The position numbers and the translations under genes are program-made. The notes beneath the pieces are model-generated. The model was given only the letters and a program-made list of their open reading frames with translations. It ran no database searches and was not told where the DNA came from. Shown here piece by piece: positions 18,803 through 26,393 of a DNA stretch of 64,000 bases. The number at the start of each line of letters is the position of its first letter. Within the stretch, counting starts at the first letter, position 1. Origin of the DNA: Microvirga ossetica (GTDB lineage Bacteria > Pseudomonadota > Alphaproteobacteria > Rhizobiales > Beijerinckiaceae); assembly GCF_002741015.1 (NCBI RefSeq), contig NZ_CP016621.1, positions 1 to 64,000 on the forward strand. The letters run 5' to 3'.

Positions 18803-20206
18803 ATGGAGGACGAGAAGCAGGGACTGGATATGTTCGATCCACTGGCGATGTGGGCCGAGAGCCATGACTACCTGATCGTGGACGACAAGGCCAAACCGGG
18901 TTCCTACATCATGTTCGACTTCGACGGGGCCGAGGTGCTGCGAGGCGACGAGAACGCCATCCGCGGCCACCTCAAGCTGGTGGAGGACACCGAGAGGGCC
19001 AACGCGGAGTCGGGCCGCAAGGAAGAGTTCCAGCGGCAAGTGCAGGAAATCCACGACGGACTGGTGGACTTGCGGAAGCGGTTCGACAATGCCGTGACCC
19101 ACAACCTTGCGGATGCCTTCGTGCGCCACGACGGCAAGGCCAACATCGAGATCGTCAACCGCTTCGACAGCAGCCGGATTCGCGGCGACACGCTGGTTGA
19201 GGGTAACTACCTCGCCGTCAGGCAGAAGCTGGATGCCTGGGAGCGGGAAGCCGTGGCGATCGAGGCCGCTTACAAGGCGGAGATCGTGCAACGCGCAACG
19301 CGCCTCGGGATGACGTTCAAGGACGGCGAGAAGCTTTCCCTGATCGGGCAGGACGGCAGCGAGCTCACGTTCCGGTCCCGCCAGGCGACGCTGACCCATA
19401 TCCACCAGAAGGAGAAGGCCGCTCTCGACCAGCGTCTTGAGGGGACCGGGCTTCGGGCTCAGCGAGAGGCAGACCGCCGCGACATTGGGAAGGATGCCGG
19501 CGGGTTCACGATCCTGACAAACCGCAACGAGCCACTCGCCGCCGGCGACTTCCGCAAGGTCGGCCTGTTCCTCGACCGGAAGGCGATCGACGAGCGGACG
19601 CACGACCGGATCATTGATGCCGCTCCCGGGACGGACAAGAAGGCCGTTATGGCCGATCACAAGCGGGAGGTTGCCGCGTTCCGGGCTTCGCTCGATCCGA
19701 AGGAGCTCGCGGCCATTGATGGTGAGTTGCGCGAGTTCCAGCCCCGCGCCGAGAAGGTCGGTGCCGAGGTGACGCGCAACAACGAGTTCGGTCCCTACGT
19801 CTTCCGCTCCGAAAGGGTCAACGTGGCAAGCCCCGGCTACGCGGCCGACGTTAACCGCTCCCTCCGCATCCTTGAGGCCGAGGCACTGGAGAAGAGGGCG
19901 AACGCCATCATGGGACCGGGCCACATCGTCAGTTCGGTCGGTGAGAAGGGCTTCAAGGTCATGCGCGAGAACGGCGGCGAATACCCGCCCTTCGTGACCT
20001 TGAGGGAAGGGGGCTACATCGAGGTCGTGCAGTTCCTAGACGACAAGGCCAACGAGAAGAAGGCCGGCCAGTCCTACAATCCCCACGGTTCGCGCAAGCC
20101 GTCCGCATTCGTGGCGGGCCTCAAAGCCCTGGATGATGCCGACAAGGACAAGTTCGGTTCCAAGCGGGACCGCAACGGCGACAAGGCACCGCGGCACGGC
20201 CTCTGA
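18803..20206 (+). CDS. Multi-module plasmid protein, 467 aa
   Basis: ATG at 18803 follows GGGAGGGGAGATC; the open frame upstream of it is non-coding. Function unknown. At least four module-like stretches: residues 24-55 (YIMFDFDGAEVLRGDEN), near 175 (LSLIGQDGSELTF), near 232 (GFTILTNRNEPLAAGD) and near 380-415 (GFKVMRENGGEYPP, YIEVVQFLDD). Long charged helices lie between them. The C-terminus (DKFGSKRDRNGDKAPRHGL) is a variant of the basic tail with K for P. The CTTGCG box is at 18732. Confidence 0.75.
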   Translation: MEDEKQGLDMFDPLAMWAESHDYLIVDDKAKPGSYIMFDFDGAEVLRGDENAIRGHLKLVEDTERANAESGRKEEFQRQVQEIHDGLVDLRKRFDNAVTHNLADAFVRHDGKANIEIVNRFDSSRIRGDTLVEGNYLAVRQKLDAWEREAVAIEAAYKAEIVQRATRLGMTFKDGEKLSLIGQDGSELTFRSRQATLTHIHQKEKAALDQRLEGTGLRAQREADRRDIGKDAGGFTILTNRNEPLAAGDFRKVGLFLDRKAIDERTHDRIIDAAPGTDKKAVMADHKREVAAFRASLDPKELAAIDGELREFQPRAEKVGAEVTRNNEFGPYVFRSERVNVASPGYAADVNRSLRILEAEALEKRANAIMGPGHIVSSVGEKGFKVMRENGGEYPPFVTLREGGYIEVVQFLDDKANEKKAGQSYNPHGSRKPSAFVAGLKALDDADKDKFGSKRDRNGDKAPRHGL

Positions 20207-20213
20207 CACCGAG

Positions 20214-20240
20214 GGCCGGGAGCGATCCCGGCCTTTGTGT
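20214..20240 (+). terminator. Terminator after the 18803 gene
   Basis: GGCCGGG-AGCGAT-CCCGGCC followed by TTTGTG. Confidence 0.8.
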
Positions 20241-20248
20241 CGCCGCGC

Positions 20249-20375
20249 GGGACGCTCCGGTAGCGTCAGGCGACCCATAGAGACTCCTTTATGAGTCACC
20301 ACACGGTAACGGATGTTGACGACGGCAGAAGACCCTTCGGGTCTAGGGGAAGAAGGAGGCCAGAGCCGGGAGGGC
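20249..20375 (-). repeat. Dispersed repeat, copy 1, with a conserved mini-frame
   Basis: About 105 bases matching 35785-35900: GGGACGCTCC, then CGACCCATAG, CCTTTATGAGTCACC, ACACGGTA, a variable 23-32 base part, the hairpin GACCCTTCGGGTC and a purine block. On the minus strand both copies read ...TACCGTGTGGTGACTCAT, AAAGGA, then ATG GGT CGC CTN ACN CTA. Differences after the ATG are synonymous. It fills most of the 325-base space before the 20532 gene. Confidence 0.75.
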
Positions 20376-20486
20376 CGTGGTTCACTTCCTCTTCCTTCTC
20401 CCCATCGACTGCTGGGCTGTTTGGACAAGGATTCGGCAGTATGGCGGCGCGTCGATCCCGCCGGCTATTGATCCCTGGGTGCCTTT

Positions 20487-20508
20487 TGCACACGCTGGTA
20501 TTGCACAC
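20487..20508 (+). promoter_or_regulatory. Paired TGCACAC element before the exported paralogue array
   Basis: Two TGCACAC copies 15 bases apart (20487 and 20502). Similar pairs, 18 bases apart, precede the genes at 23280 and 24621. A repeated regulator site is the simplest reading. Confidence 0.5.
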
Positions 20509-20531
20509 TATTACAAGGGGGGCAGCTAGCG

Positions 20532-21503
20532 GTGTTCAGGAAATCAGTCACGACAGTCTTTGCCGCGTTCCTTGCGGCAACATTCATCGCCCCGGCCTCG
20601 GCCGAGACAAGGTATTTCTACCGCTACAGGGGAACACCCACAGCGGCAGTGGAAAAGCCCCCGGAGGCACCCACGCACAAGACGCTGACGGCCACGACCT
20701 CGACCGGATGGCAGATCAAGTGCAAGTCCGCTCAAGAGGGCGAAGGGCATGACGCCTATATCGTCGGGCAGTCCTTCTATCCCCAGGCGACGGCTCTCTA
20801 CGAAGAGGCGGACAACTGGAGGGAACGCCAAATCTACGAGCTCTATTTCTCGGGCTTCCGGGGCAACGTGCCTCGCACCTCGGGGTCCTATGTCGTGAAG
20901 TATCCGGACCCGGGCCAGTGGGCTTCCGTGTGTGATGGCACTCCGGTTGTGACGGCATACGGGAGCGGCAGCGATGCGTGGGAAACCATCACGTCGGCAA
21001 CCCTTGACGATGGCCCGGTCCCGGTCGGGAATCCTTGGCCGGCACTGCCGAAGCTTTGGGCGGTGTCGATGCGCCTGACGCTCGATAACGGCTTCTCCTT
21101 CTCCTACGGAGGGTCGGACGGGACTGGCTACTTCCTCGAAAGCGACATTCAGGGGTTCAGGAACGAGGCGGCGAAGTTCGTCGGTGCCGATGTTTACTTC
21201 AACCCGGTTGCCTGGACCGGGGATTACGGTGACTACCGTCTCGGCAAGGTATTCCTGGATGGACGCGCCAACCATCCAGACCCTTGGACCGATCCCTATT
21301 CGATCGAAGGGTTGATCGAAATCCCGCTGGATGCCGGAAGCCCGCATCAATACGTCTGCTTCAACGGCGTGGCACCTTGCGGCGGCAACGTCTTGGCGGG
21401 TTCGGTCCCAGGACCTCACGACAGCATCATCTCGCTGGGAGATCCTGCGGGGGGCTGGGCGAGGATCACCAGTGTCACGGTAAACACCGAGGAGCCCTGG
21501 TAG
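20532..21503 (+). CDS. Exported paralogue 1, 323 aa
   Basis: GTG start at 20532 after AAGGGGGGCAGC. A signal peptide (FRKSVTTVFAAFLAATFIAPASA-ET) predicts periplasmic or outer location. The mature N-terminus RYFYRYRGTP with PPEAP is the hallmark shared with the products at 21658 and 23280. It is longer than its sisters and seems to have two halves, each with a line like WETITSATLDD / WARITSVTVNTEEPW near its end, suggesting internal duplication. Family not recognised. First and largest of a six-gene array, each with its own promoter and terminator. Confidence 0.8.
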   Translation: MFRKSVTTVFAAFLAATFIAPASAETRYFYRYRGTPTAAVEKPPEAPTHKTLTATTSTGWQIKCKSAQEGEGHDAYIVGQSFYPQATALYEEADNWRERQIYELYFSGFRGNVPRTSGSYVVKYPDPGQWASVCDGTPVVTAYGSGSDAWETITSATLDDGPVPVGNPWPALPKLWAVSMRLTLDNGFSFSYGGSDGTGYFLESDIQGFRNEAAKFVGADVYFNPVAWTGDYGDYRLGKVFLDGRANHPDPWTDPYSIEGLIEIPLDAGSPHQYVCFNGVAPCGGNVLAGSVPGPHDSIISLGDPAGGWARITSVTVNTEEPW

Positions 21504-21530
21504 CCGGGGTTCACTTTGAATACGACGACA

Positions 21531-21559
21531 AGAGGCCGGATCCGGCCTCTTTCTCTTTG
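21531..21559 (+). terminator. Palindromic terminator after paralogue 1
   Basis: Perfect 20-bp palindrome AGAGGCCGGA-TCCGGCCTCT followed by TTCTCTTTG. Confidence 0.8.
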
Positions 21560-21575
21560 TGCCGCCGTCGCTCGT

Positions 21576-21590
21576 TACGCTCACAGCGTA
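21576..21590 (+). promoter_or_regulatory. TACGCT-CAC-AGCGTA operator-like site
   Basis: Inverted repeat with 3-base centre, about 70 bases before the start at 21658. Near-identical sites occur at 22381 and 25405, also upstream of small genes. Confidence 0.6.
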
Positions 21591-21657
21591 GTTTTCCCTG
21601 GACCGGGATTCCGCCGACAAGCACACTGAATCCAGGACTACAACAGGGAGGTAACGC

Positions 21658-22299
21658 ATGTTCAGGCTAGCATTCGCATCCATTCTCGCGGCAGCGACCA
21701 TTCTCGGCACGACCGCCGTTAGCGCGGACACCGCATTCTACTACCGCTTCCAGGGACGCGGCCCGGAGGTGGTTGAGTCCCCGGAGGCACCGAATGCCTT
21801 GAAGTCGGCCTACGCCGTGGTGTCGCTTGGCAACGGCATGTCGTTCAAGTGCCTTATCTCGAATGCGATCCCGAAGAACGTCGTCAGCGGGTGGGAGGGT
21901 CCGATCTCGTCTGGACTGGTCGGGAAGAAGTTCTACTACCAGCCGATCAGCCTTGCTGGTGGCGACACCGTGCAGTGGTTCGGGATCTATGATCCGAGCA
22001 AGACCAGCTTCACGGATTCGAACGGGAACCTGGACGTTTCCGGCGCATCGAACAGCGGTTCCTTCGACCTCAACGATCCCAGCGGCACGATCGGGATGAG
22101 CCTCCCGATCGCCGGATGCAATCCGTCCGCGCGTGGCACCCTTACCCTCGGAAGCTACTACTCGCTCGAATACGGTTGGGCGGCGGGAGCGGGGGATGCT
22201 GCCGATTACGACGGGCGCAAGGCGGCGTTCATTGCCGCGAACGACGCTCGCTACACGACTGTCACGTCCGCGCAGGTGGCCCTTGAGGCACCGTTCTGA
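21658..22299 (+). CDS. Exported paralogue 2, 213 aa
   Basis: Start after GGGAGGTAACGC. The signal peptide (MFRLAFASILAAATILGTTAVSA-DT) is followed by FYYRFQGRGPEVVESPEAP, the family hallmark. The mature protein looks beta-rich with three Cys, one in a MSFKCLISNAI stretch that aligns with SCTLANNV and IECLMAQNV of sister products. It ends YTTVTSAQVALEAPF. No known domain recognised. Upstream DNA (operator plus TCCCTGGACCGGGA) is duplicated before 22468. Confidence 0.82.
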   Translation: MFRLAFASILAAATILGTTAVSADTAFYYRFQGRGPEVVESPEAPNALKSAYAVVSLGNGMSFKCLISNAIPKNVVSGWEGPISSGLVGKKFYYQPISLAGGDTVQWFGIYDPSKTSFTDSNGNLDVSGASNSGSFDLNDPSGTIGMSLPIAGCNPSARGTLTLGSYYSLEYGWAAGAGDAADYDGRKAAFIAANDARYTTVTSAQVALEAPF

Positions 22300-22334
22300 T
22301 CCTGGGCACCATACCCCAGGAAGTTGCCAACCCA

Positions 22335-22358
22335 GGGGGGCGATTCAGTCCCCCTTTG
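22335..22358 (+). terminator. Terminator after paralogue 2
   Basis: GGGGG-CGATTCAGT-CCCCC then TTTGATTTG. Confidence 0.6.
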
Positions 22359-22380
22359 ATTTGTGCGTCCGTCGTTTCAC

Positions 22381-22395
22381 TACGCGCACAGCGTA
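22381..22395 (+). promoter_or_regulatory. TACGCG-CAC-AGCGTA operator-like site
   Basis: Second copy of the operator-like inverted repeat (one mismatch), followed by the same TCCCTGGACCGGGAATCCGCC stretch (shortened to its core TCCCTGGACCGGGA) as before 21658. Confidence 0.6.
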
Positions 22396-22467
22396 GTTCT
22401 CCCTGGACCGGGAATCCGCCGACGCGCACACTGGATCCTATGAAGACAACAACAAGGGATGTCACGG

Positions 22468-23097
22468 ATGTTCAACAGGATCGGTATCGTGCTTCTGGCG
22501 ATGGCGGCGGTCGGCGCGGTTGCGCTGGCGGCGAACGCGCAGGAACCCACGCAGGGTGCGCCCAAGGAGGCTTCCAAGGACGCTCCGAAGCCGCAGCCAG
22601 GCATAGCCCCGCGCGTCCTGACGGTTGCCACGTCAGCCGGGTGGGCGATGACTTGCAATGCCCGCGTGGACGGCGCGCGGGCGCAGACTCTCGTCGGCAA
22701 GGACGTTGTGCCCTCCCCATTCGATAGGAACACGGGAAGCGTCAGCGTCTTTATCGTCGGCAACCTGGCCGATGAAAACGACCGGATCGGCTTCGTCACC
22801 GGACGCTCCCGCGGCCCTGTTGATCCGATCGTCGGCGTGGAAACCCTGTGCGCCAGCCCGATGATCGTGGTGGCTCAAGGGTCGATTGATCGTGCCGACG
22901 ACAAGGTTGTGACCGCCACCGTGGCCGAGGTCGGGCTTCCGTCCGGTGCTGCCGCCTCGCCGCCGGCAGGGATGCGGGGAGCGTTCCCCGGGGCGATGCC
23001 GAACGCCGCCGCCAGGGCCGAGGCACAAGCCAGGGCCCGAGCCGGCGCGAACGCCGCCGCTCGTCCCACCCCGGGCGCAACTCAAACCCAAAACTAA
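22468..23097 (+). CDS. Exported paralogue 3 (diverged), 209 aa
   Basis: Start chosen at 22468 (MFNRIGIVLLAMAAVGAVALAANA) to match sister N-termini; an ATG at 22459 adds three residues. Signal peptide predicted. The core (VATSAGWAMTCNARVDG, TLVGKDVVPSPFDR) retains the Trp/Cys pattern of the family but lacks the FYYRF motif. The C-terminal 55 residues are Ala/Pro/Arg-rich low complexity (ARAEAQARARAGANAAARP) and probably disordered. Function unknown. Confidence 0.76.
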   Translation: MFNRIGIVLLAMAAVGAVALAANAQEPTQGAPKEASKDAPKPQPGIAPRVLTVATSAGWAMTCNARVDGARAQTLVGKDVVPSPFDRNTGSVSVFIVGNLADENDRIGFVTGRSRGPVDPIVGVETLCASPMIVVAQGSIDRADDKVVTATVAEVGLPSGAAASPPAGMRGAFPGAMPNAAARAEAQARARAGANAAARPTPGATQTQN

Positions 23098-23122
23098 CGC
23101 GTCAACCAGCGCGATCGAGAAG

Positions 23123-23150
23123 GAGGCCGGAAACCCGGCCTCTTTCCATT
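23123..23150 (+). terminator. Terminator after paralogue 3
   Basis: GAGGCCGG-AAAC-CCGGCCTC followed by TTTCCATTT. Confidence 0.82.
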
Positions 23151-23197
23151 TGGGGAACAGGAAGCAGGAGCCGAGGGTCATTCTTGATTCCTGCCGG

Positions 23198-23244
23198 CGC
23201 GTTGACCCGCCGAGACTTTTGCACACAGAGGCAGTTACGCACAC
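23198..23244 (+). promoter_or_regulatory. Promoter with paired TGCACAC/CGCACAC sites
   Basis: CCGGCGCGTTGACC followed by TGCACAC (23220) and CGCACAC (23238). The layout is closely matched at 24550-24601. Confidence 0.55.
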
Positions 23245-23279
23245 TCCGAGGGGATCGTATCGCCGCAGGGAGGGAACCT

Positions 23280-23906
23280 ATGAAGTCATTCGTCACCGCC
23301 ACTCTCGCCGCAATCCTCGCCCTGGGGACCGTCTCGTCGGCTGGCGCGGCGGACAGGTTCGTCTACCGCTTTCAGGGCAGGGGGCCGCAAGTTCCGCCAC
23401 CGGAACCCTTCAAGACTGGCGACATGGGGATTCGCCTCGGGTTCAGTAACGGGCTCCTGATCGAGTGCCTGATGGCTCAAAACGTTGACCTGGAGTGGGA
23501 GGGCGGCTGGCAAGCCAACGCCGACAGCACGTTGGGGCTGCACATCTGGTTCGCTCCCGTCTACGTGGGATCCTCTGGTATCACCAACTTTCAGTTCTAT
23601 GCGGCTTCCAAGAGCGATTTCACCAACACCGACGATCCGATCTGGAACGCTCCGGGCGGCGTGTTCAACAATCCCGGCCGGGCATTGAACATCAGCTTTG
23701 GCGGACCGACCGATACAATCTGGTGCCAGCCGTCGCCCTCGAACCACGTCATCAGCTACGGCAGCTTCAAGCCACTCAAGATGTTCAACGCTGCCGATTA
23801 CACCGACGAAGAGCGCGGGGCCGCATGGGCCGCTTTCGACGCTGCCTGGAAGGCTCCCGATCGTTGGGCCACGATCACGTCAGCGGATGTTTTCGCCATC
23901 GAGTGA
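23280..23906 (+). CDS. Exported paralogue 4, 208 aa
   Basis: ATG at 23280 after GGGAGGGAACCT. Signal peptide (MKSFVTATLAAILALGTVSSAGA-AD), then RFVYRFQGRGPQVPPPEP, the family hallmark. The mature part includes GLLIECLMAQNVDLEWEGGW, aligning with the Cys-containing strand of sisters, and ends WATITSADVFAIE, aligning with the end of paralogue 2. Two mature Cys could form a disulfide. No known domain recognised. Confidence 0.82.
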   Translation: MKSFVTATLAAILALGTVSSAGAADRFVYRFQGRGPQVPPPEPFKTGDMGIRLGFSNGLLIECLMAQNVDLEWEGGWQANADSTLGLHIWFAPVYVGSSGITNFQFYAASKSDFTNTDDPIWNAPGGVFNNPGRALNISFGGPTDTIWCQPSPSNHVISYGSFKPLKMFNAADYTDEERGAAWAAFDAAWKAPDRWATITSADVFAIE

Positions 23907-23947
23907 CGGCGAAGGATTCGAGCAACTCAACAGAGGGAGGGAAGAGC

Positions 23948-24490
23948 ATGAAGAAGGCAGCAACGATCATTCTATCCGCAGCCGTTGGCGTGTTAGCCGT
24001 CGTCGGACAGGCGGAGGCATCGCAACAGAAGGGGACGGCAGCAGTCCTCGACGTGAAGACCAGCCACGGCACGATGGTGTCCTGCACCCTCGCAAACAAC
24101 GTGACGCTCAATGCCGACTAGGTGCGGTTCTTCGAACTGGCCGCGACCGTCCTGAAAGGAAGGGAAGTCGTCTATCGAAACTCACATCCCAAAGGTCCAG
24201 AGCCAACCGAGCCTCCTAGCCACGCCAACTTCTCCCTGTCGGAATCCGGCTGGCTCCGGCACGAGCCGGGGCATGGGTGGGGCTCCGTGGACTGGAAGGA
24301 CCCTAACGGCTACGAGAACATCGTAATCTCATTCGGGTTTGGGGACGGACGCGTGTTCAAGTGCTGGGGCGACGACTTTCCGAACTCCCCCTACAACAAG
24401 GTCGTCCATCCGGCCAACGAGCCTATCGGCGGGAAGCTTTACGAGGGACGGATCACCGACGCTTCGATCAGGTTCCCGGAAGCGTTCTGA
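23948..24490 (+). pseudogene. Exported paralogue 5, interrupted by an in-frame amber codon
   Basis: Start follows GGGAGGGAAGAGC. A signal peptide (MKKAATIILSAAVGVLAVVGQAEA) and the family Cys strand (MVSCTLANNVTLNAD) are followed by TAG at 24119-24121. The same frame then continues for 122 codons (VRFFELAATVLKGREV ... DASIRFPEAF) to the stop at 24488, giving about 180 codons in all, the usual family length. The rest looks intact, so the stop is probably a recent point mutation; suppression is an alternative. Confidence 0.78.
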
Positions 24491-24523
24491 TAGCCAAGGA
24501 TTCAATCAATGCCGACGACCAAG

Positions 24524-24546
24524 CGCCGGGATTTCCGGCTCTTTTT
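24524..24546 (+). terminator. Terminator after paralogue 5
   Basis: GCCGG-GATTT-CCGGC followed by TCTTTTTTG. Confidence 0.7.
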
Positions 24547-24549
24547 TGT

Positions 24550-24601
24550 GCCGGCGCATTGACCGAATGACACTTATGCACACAGGCTAACTTATGCACA
24601 C
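24550..24601 (+). promoter_or_regulatory. Promoter with paired TGCACAC sites
   Basis: CCGGCGCATTGACCG, then TGCACAC at 24577 and 24595 (18-base period), closely matching the region before 23280. Confidence 0.55.
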
Positions 24602-24620
24602 CAGCGAGGGAGGAAGCGGT

Positions 24621-25247
24621 ATGTTCAAGCAGTCCATCGTTTCAATCGCCGCCGTCTCCATCCTGGCGGCATCTCCCGTCCTGGCCGACGACGTTCCTCC
24701 GGGATACTCGGTCGTCCAAGCTTCACCGCAGGAGCAACCGAAGGAGCAGCGCAACTCGAAGGGGCAGATCGACGGCGTGAGGATCAAGCTGAAATCGGGC
24801 TGGGTGTTCGAGTGCAGGATCCCCCGGGGAGGCTGGAACAGCTTCCAGAGGAAGTTCTTCGCGCGGCTCAAGGGCGGTGTCGCAAGAAAGCAGGACGTTG
24901 ACAACGGTCCATACGGAAGGGCTTGGTATATCACTCTTGAGGCGGCTGATTACGACGCCGCCACCTCGCTTCCCTACAGCGACACCTTCCCTATGACGGT
25001 TCATATCGACCACGCGGATTCGGGAGTGTGGGGCGCACATGCAATCGACCTCGAGCTCTGTGACGAGAAGGACAACCGGATCGCCAGAATCGGCACCGTC
25101 CATCCCGAGGGCAGATGGCGGTCGTCCGAGATCATCGCGGCCGACTACACCTGGATCAATCCCTTCGACAAGGAGGGCGACAACGGACTCCAGCTAGAGA
25201 CGTTCGAAGTGGCGGACCCGGACGAAATCGGCCGTTGCAAGGAATAG
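24621..25247 (+). CDS. Exported paralogue 6, 208 aa
   Basis: Start chosen at 24621 (MFKQSIVSIAAVSILAASPVLA-DD) after GAGGGAGGAAGCGGT; an ATG at 24594 lies inside the TGCACAC site. Signal peptide predicted. The mature part has the family strand as GVRIKLKSGWVFECRI and a second Cys pair near the end (ELCDEK, IGRCKE). It is diverged and lacks FYYRF. Function unknown. Confidence 0.78.
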   Translation: MFKQSIVSIAAVSILAASPVLADDVPPGYSVVQASPQEQPKEQRNSKGQIDGVRIKLKSGWVFECRIPRGGWNSFQRKFFARLKGGVARKQDVDNGPYGRAWYITLEAADYDAATSLPYSDTFPMTVHIDHADSGVWGAHAIDLELCDEKDNRIARIGTVHPEGRWRSSEIIAADYTWINPFDKEGDNGLQLETFEVADPDEIGRCKE

Positions 25248-25272
25248 GTCGCTCACCAGTGGCAGCGGACGA

Positions 25273-25303
25273 CAAGGCCGGGATCGCTTTCCGGCCTTCG
25301 CTT
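25273..25303 (+). terminator. Terminator after paralogue 6
   Basis: AAGGCCGG-GATCGCTTT-CCGGCCTT followed by CGCTTTTTC. Confidence 0.7.
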
Positions 25304-25404
25304 TTTCTGCCGGCGGGTTGACCGGCTGACGACGGCAGGGGAGAAGGGGCACAGGATTCGTCCGGTTCTTTCTTCCTACTTCCCCCATCTTTCCATTGAC
25401 CGAC

Positions 25405-25419
25405 TACGCTGTCAGCGTA
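25405..25419 (+). promoter_or_regulatory. TACGCT-GTC-AGCGTA operator-like site
   Basis: Third copy of the inverted repeat, just after TTGACC (25397), which would be the -35 hexamer of the promoter for the 25460-26232 pair. Confidence 0.6.
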
Positions 25420-25459
25420 ATGATGGAATGGACGGAACAAGGACTAATGGGGGAACGTC

Positions 25460-25834
25460 ATGGTCAGAGAGAAGGCGAAGGGATCGAGCCGCGGCAAGGA
25501 TTCGAAGGTGCGGAAACGCACCGTCTCGAATGTTGACAAGAAGCCCAAGAAGACGGCTGCGGATCAGTTTTTCCGCATCACGCCCGAGGACGTTAAGGCC
25601 GCGCGTTTGAGCGTGGCGGAATCGACAAAGGTTTTCGAGGAACTGACCGGAATCCAGGACCGCTCACAGGAAGGCTGGGAGAGAGTGAGACGGCGGACGG
25701 ACGAGACGATTGTTCCTCTTCCGGATGTTGTCCAGGCGTTCTTCGTCGTCCTCAAGAGGGAGCGCGAGGCCGTCCTTCGCGCCCTTGAGGCGGAGCCGAA
25801 AAACCGCCGTCGCCCTGCGAGGAAGGGCGCGTGA
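25460..25834 (+). CDS. Basic hypothetical protein, 124 aa
   Basis: Start follows GGGGGAACGTC. The N-terminal 35 residues are very basic and probably disordered (KAKGSSRGKDSKVRKR). Residues 38-110 look helical (ITPEDVKAARLSVAES, VVQAFFVVLKREREAVLRAL) and the C-terminus is again basic. It could bind nucleic acid. Its stop overlaps the ATG of the next gene (TGATG), so the two are translationally coupled. Not recognised. Confidence 0.68.
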   Translation: MVREKAKGSSRGKDSKVRKRTVSNVDKKPKKTAADQFFRITPEDVKAARLSVAESTKVFEELTGIQDRSQEGWERVRRRTDETIVPLPDVVQAFFVVLKREREAVLRALEAEPKNRRRPARKGA

Positions 25835-26232
25835 TGAGCATCCGTTGTCTCATGGTCGCCGCCGTCCTCGCTGCGGCAACGCCCGCGCTGGCGCAGGAGG
25901 CCCGCGATCCGTGGGACGGCGATTGGGCCGGGGACTGCGGCGAGGACGCATATTGCGAGCTCCAGGTCCGCAAGCTGGCCCGCAACACCTACGAGGTTGA
26001 CTACGTGTTGACGCGGCGGTCGAACCAGACCGAGGCTTGCCGGATCGACGGAGTGGTTGCCCGGACCAAGGGCAATCGGCTTTCGGGCAAGCTCGGACGG
26101 AGCCTGGCCGTGGAGGTCGTCAAGCATGAGACGGACACCGATCTCGTCCTGTCCGTGTCCGGTTTTTTCGGCCAGCCTTGCGACCATCCCAAGCGCGTCA
26201 ACCAGAGTTACAGATGGTTCCTTGACGAGTAG
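25834..26232 (+). CDS. Small exported protein, 132 aa
   Basis: ATG at 25834 overlaps the preceding stop; a GTG at 25831 is an alternative. The signal peptide (MSIRCLMVAAVLAAATPALA-QE) predicts export. The mature part has five Cys (DCGEDAYCEL, EACRID, QPCDHP) and a Trp-rich start (DPWDGDWAGDCGE) reminiscent of small periplasmic beta-barrel domains. It is coupled to a basic cytoplasmic protein under the third TACGCT-type operator. Family unknown. Confidence 0.72.
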   Translation: MSIRCLMVAAVLAAATPALAQEARDPWDGDWAGDCGEDAYCELQVRKLARNTYEVDYVLTRRSNQTEACRIDGVVARTKGNRLSGKLGRSLAVEVVKHETDTDLVLSVSGFFGQPCDHPKRVNQSYRWFLDE

Positions 26233-26393
26233 CAAGAGGCACTTCCTGCATTCCTTGGAGTGTCGATGCGCGGTCTCGGGAGCGACTGAATCCTTCCGAT
26301 TAACGATTTATTCACCATACATCCAATGCCCCTCCGGGAAAGCATCTCATTTTCGGGCAAGGTCCTCGCGCAAATCACATGAGGGAAGCGCGA

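Noticed and set aside
18707..19924. Long open frame on the minus strand opposite the 18803 gene (405 codons)
   Set aside because: It mirrors the codon pattern of the sense gene, has no ribosome site, and the sense frame has modules, tail and terminator. The same holds for the long antisense frames at 20544-21731, 26957-28207 and 61064-62509.
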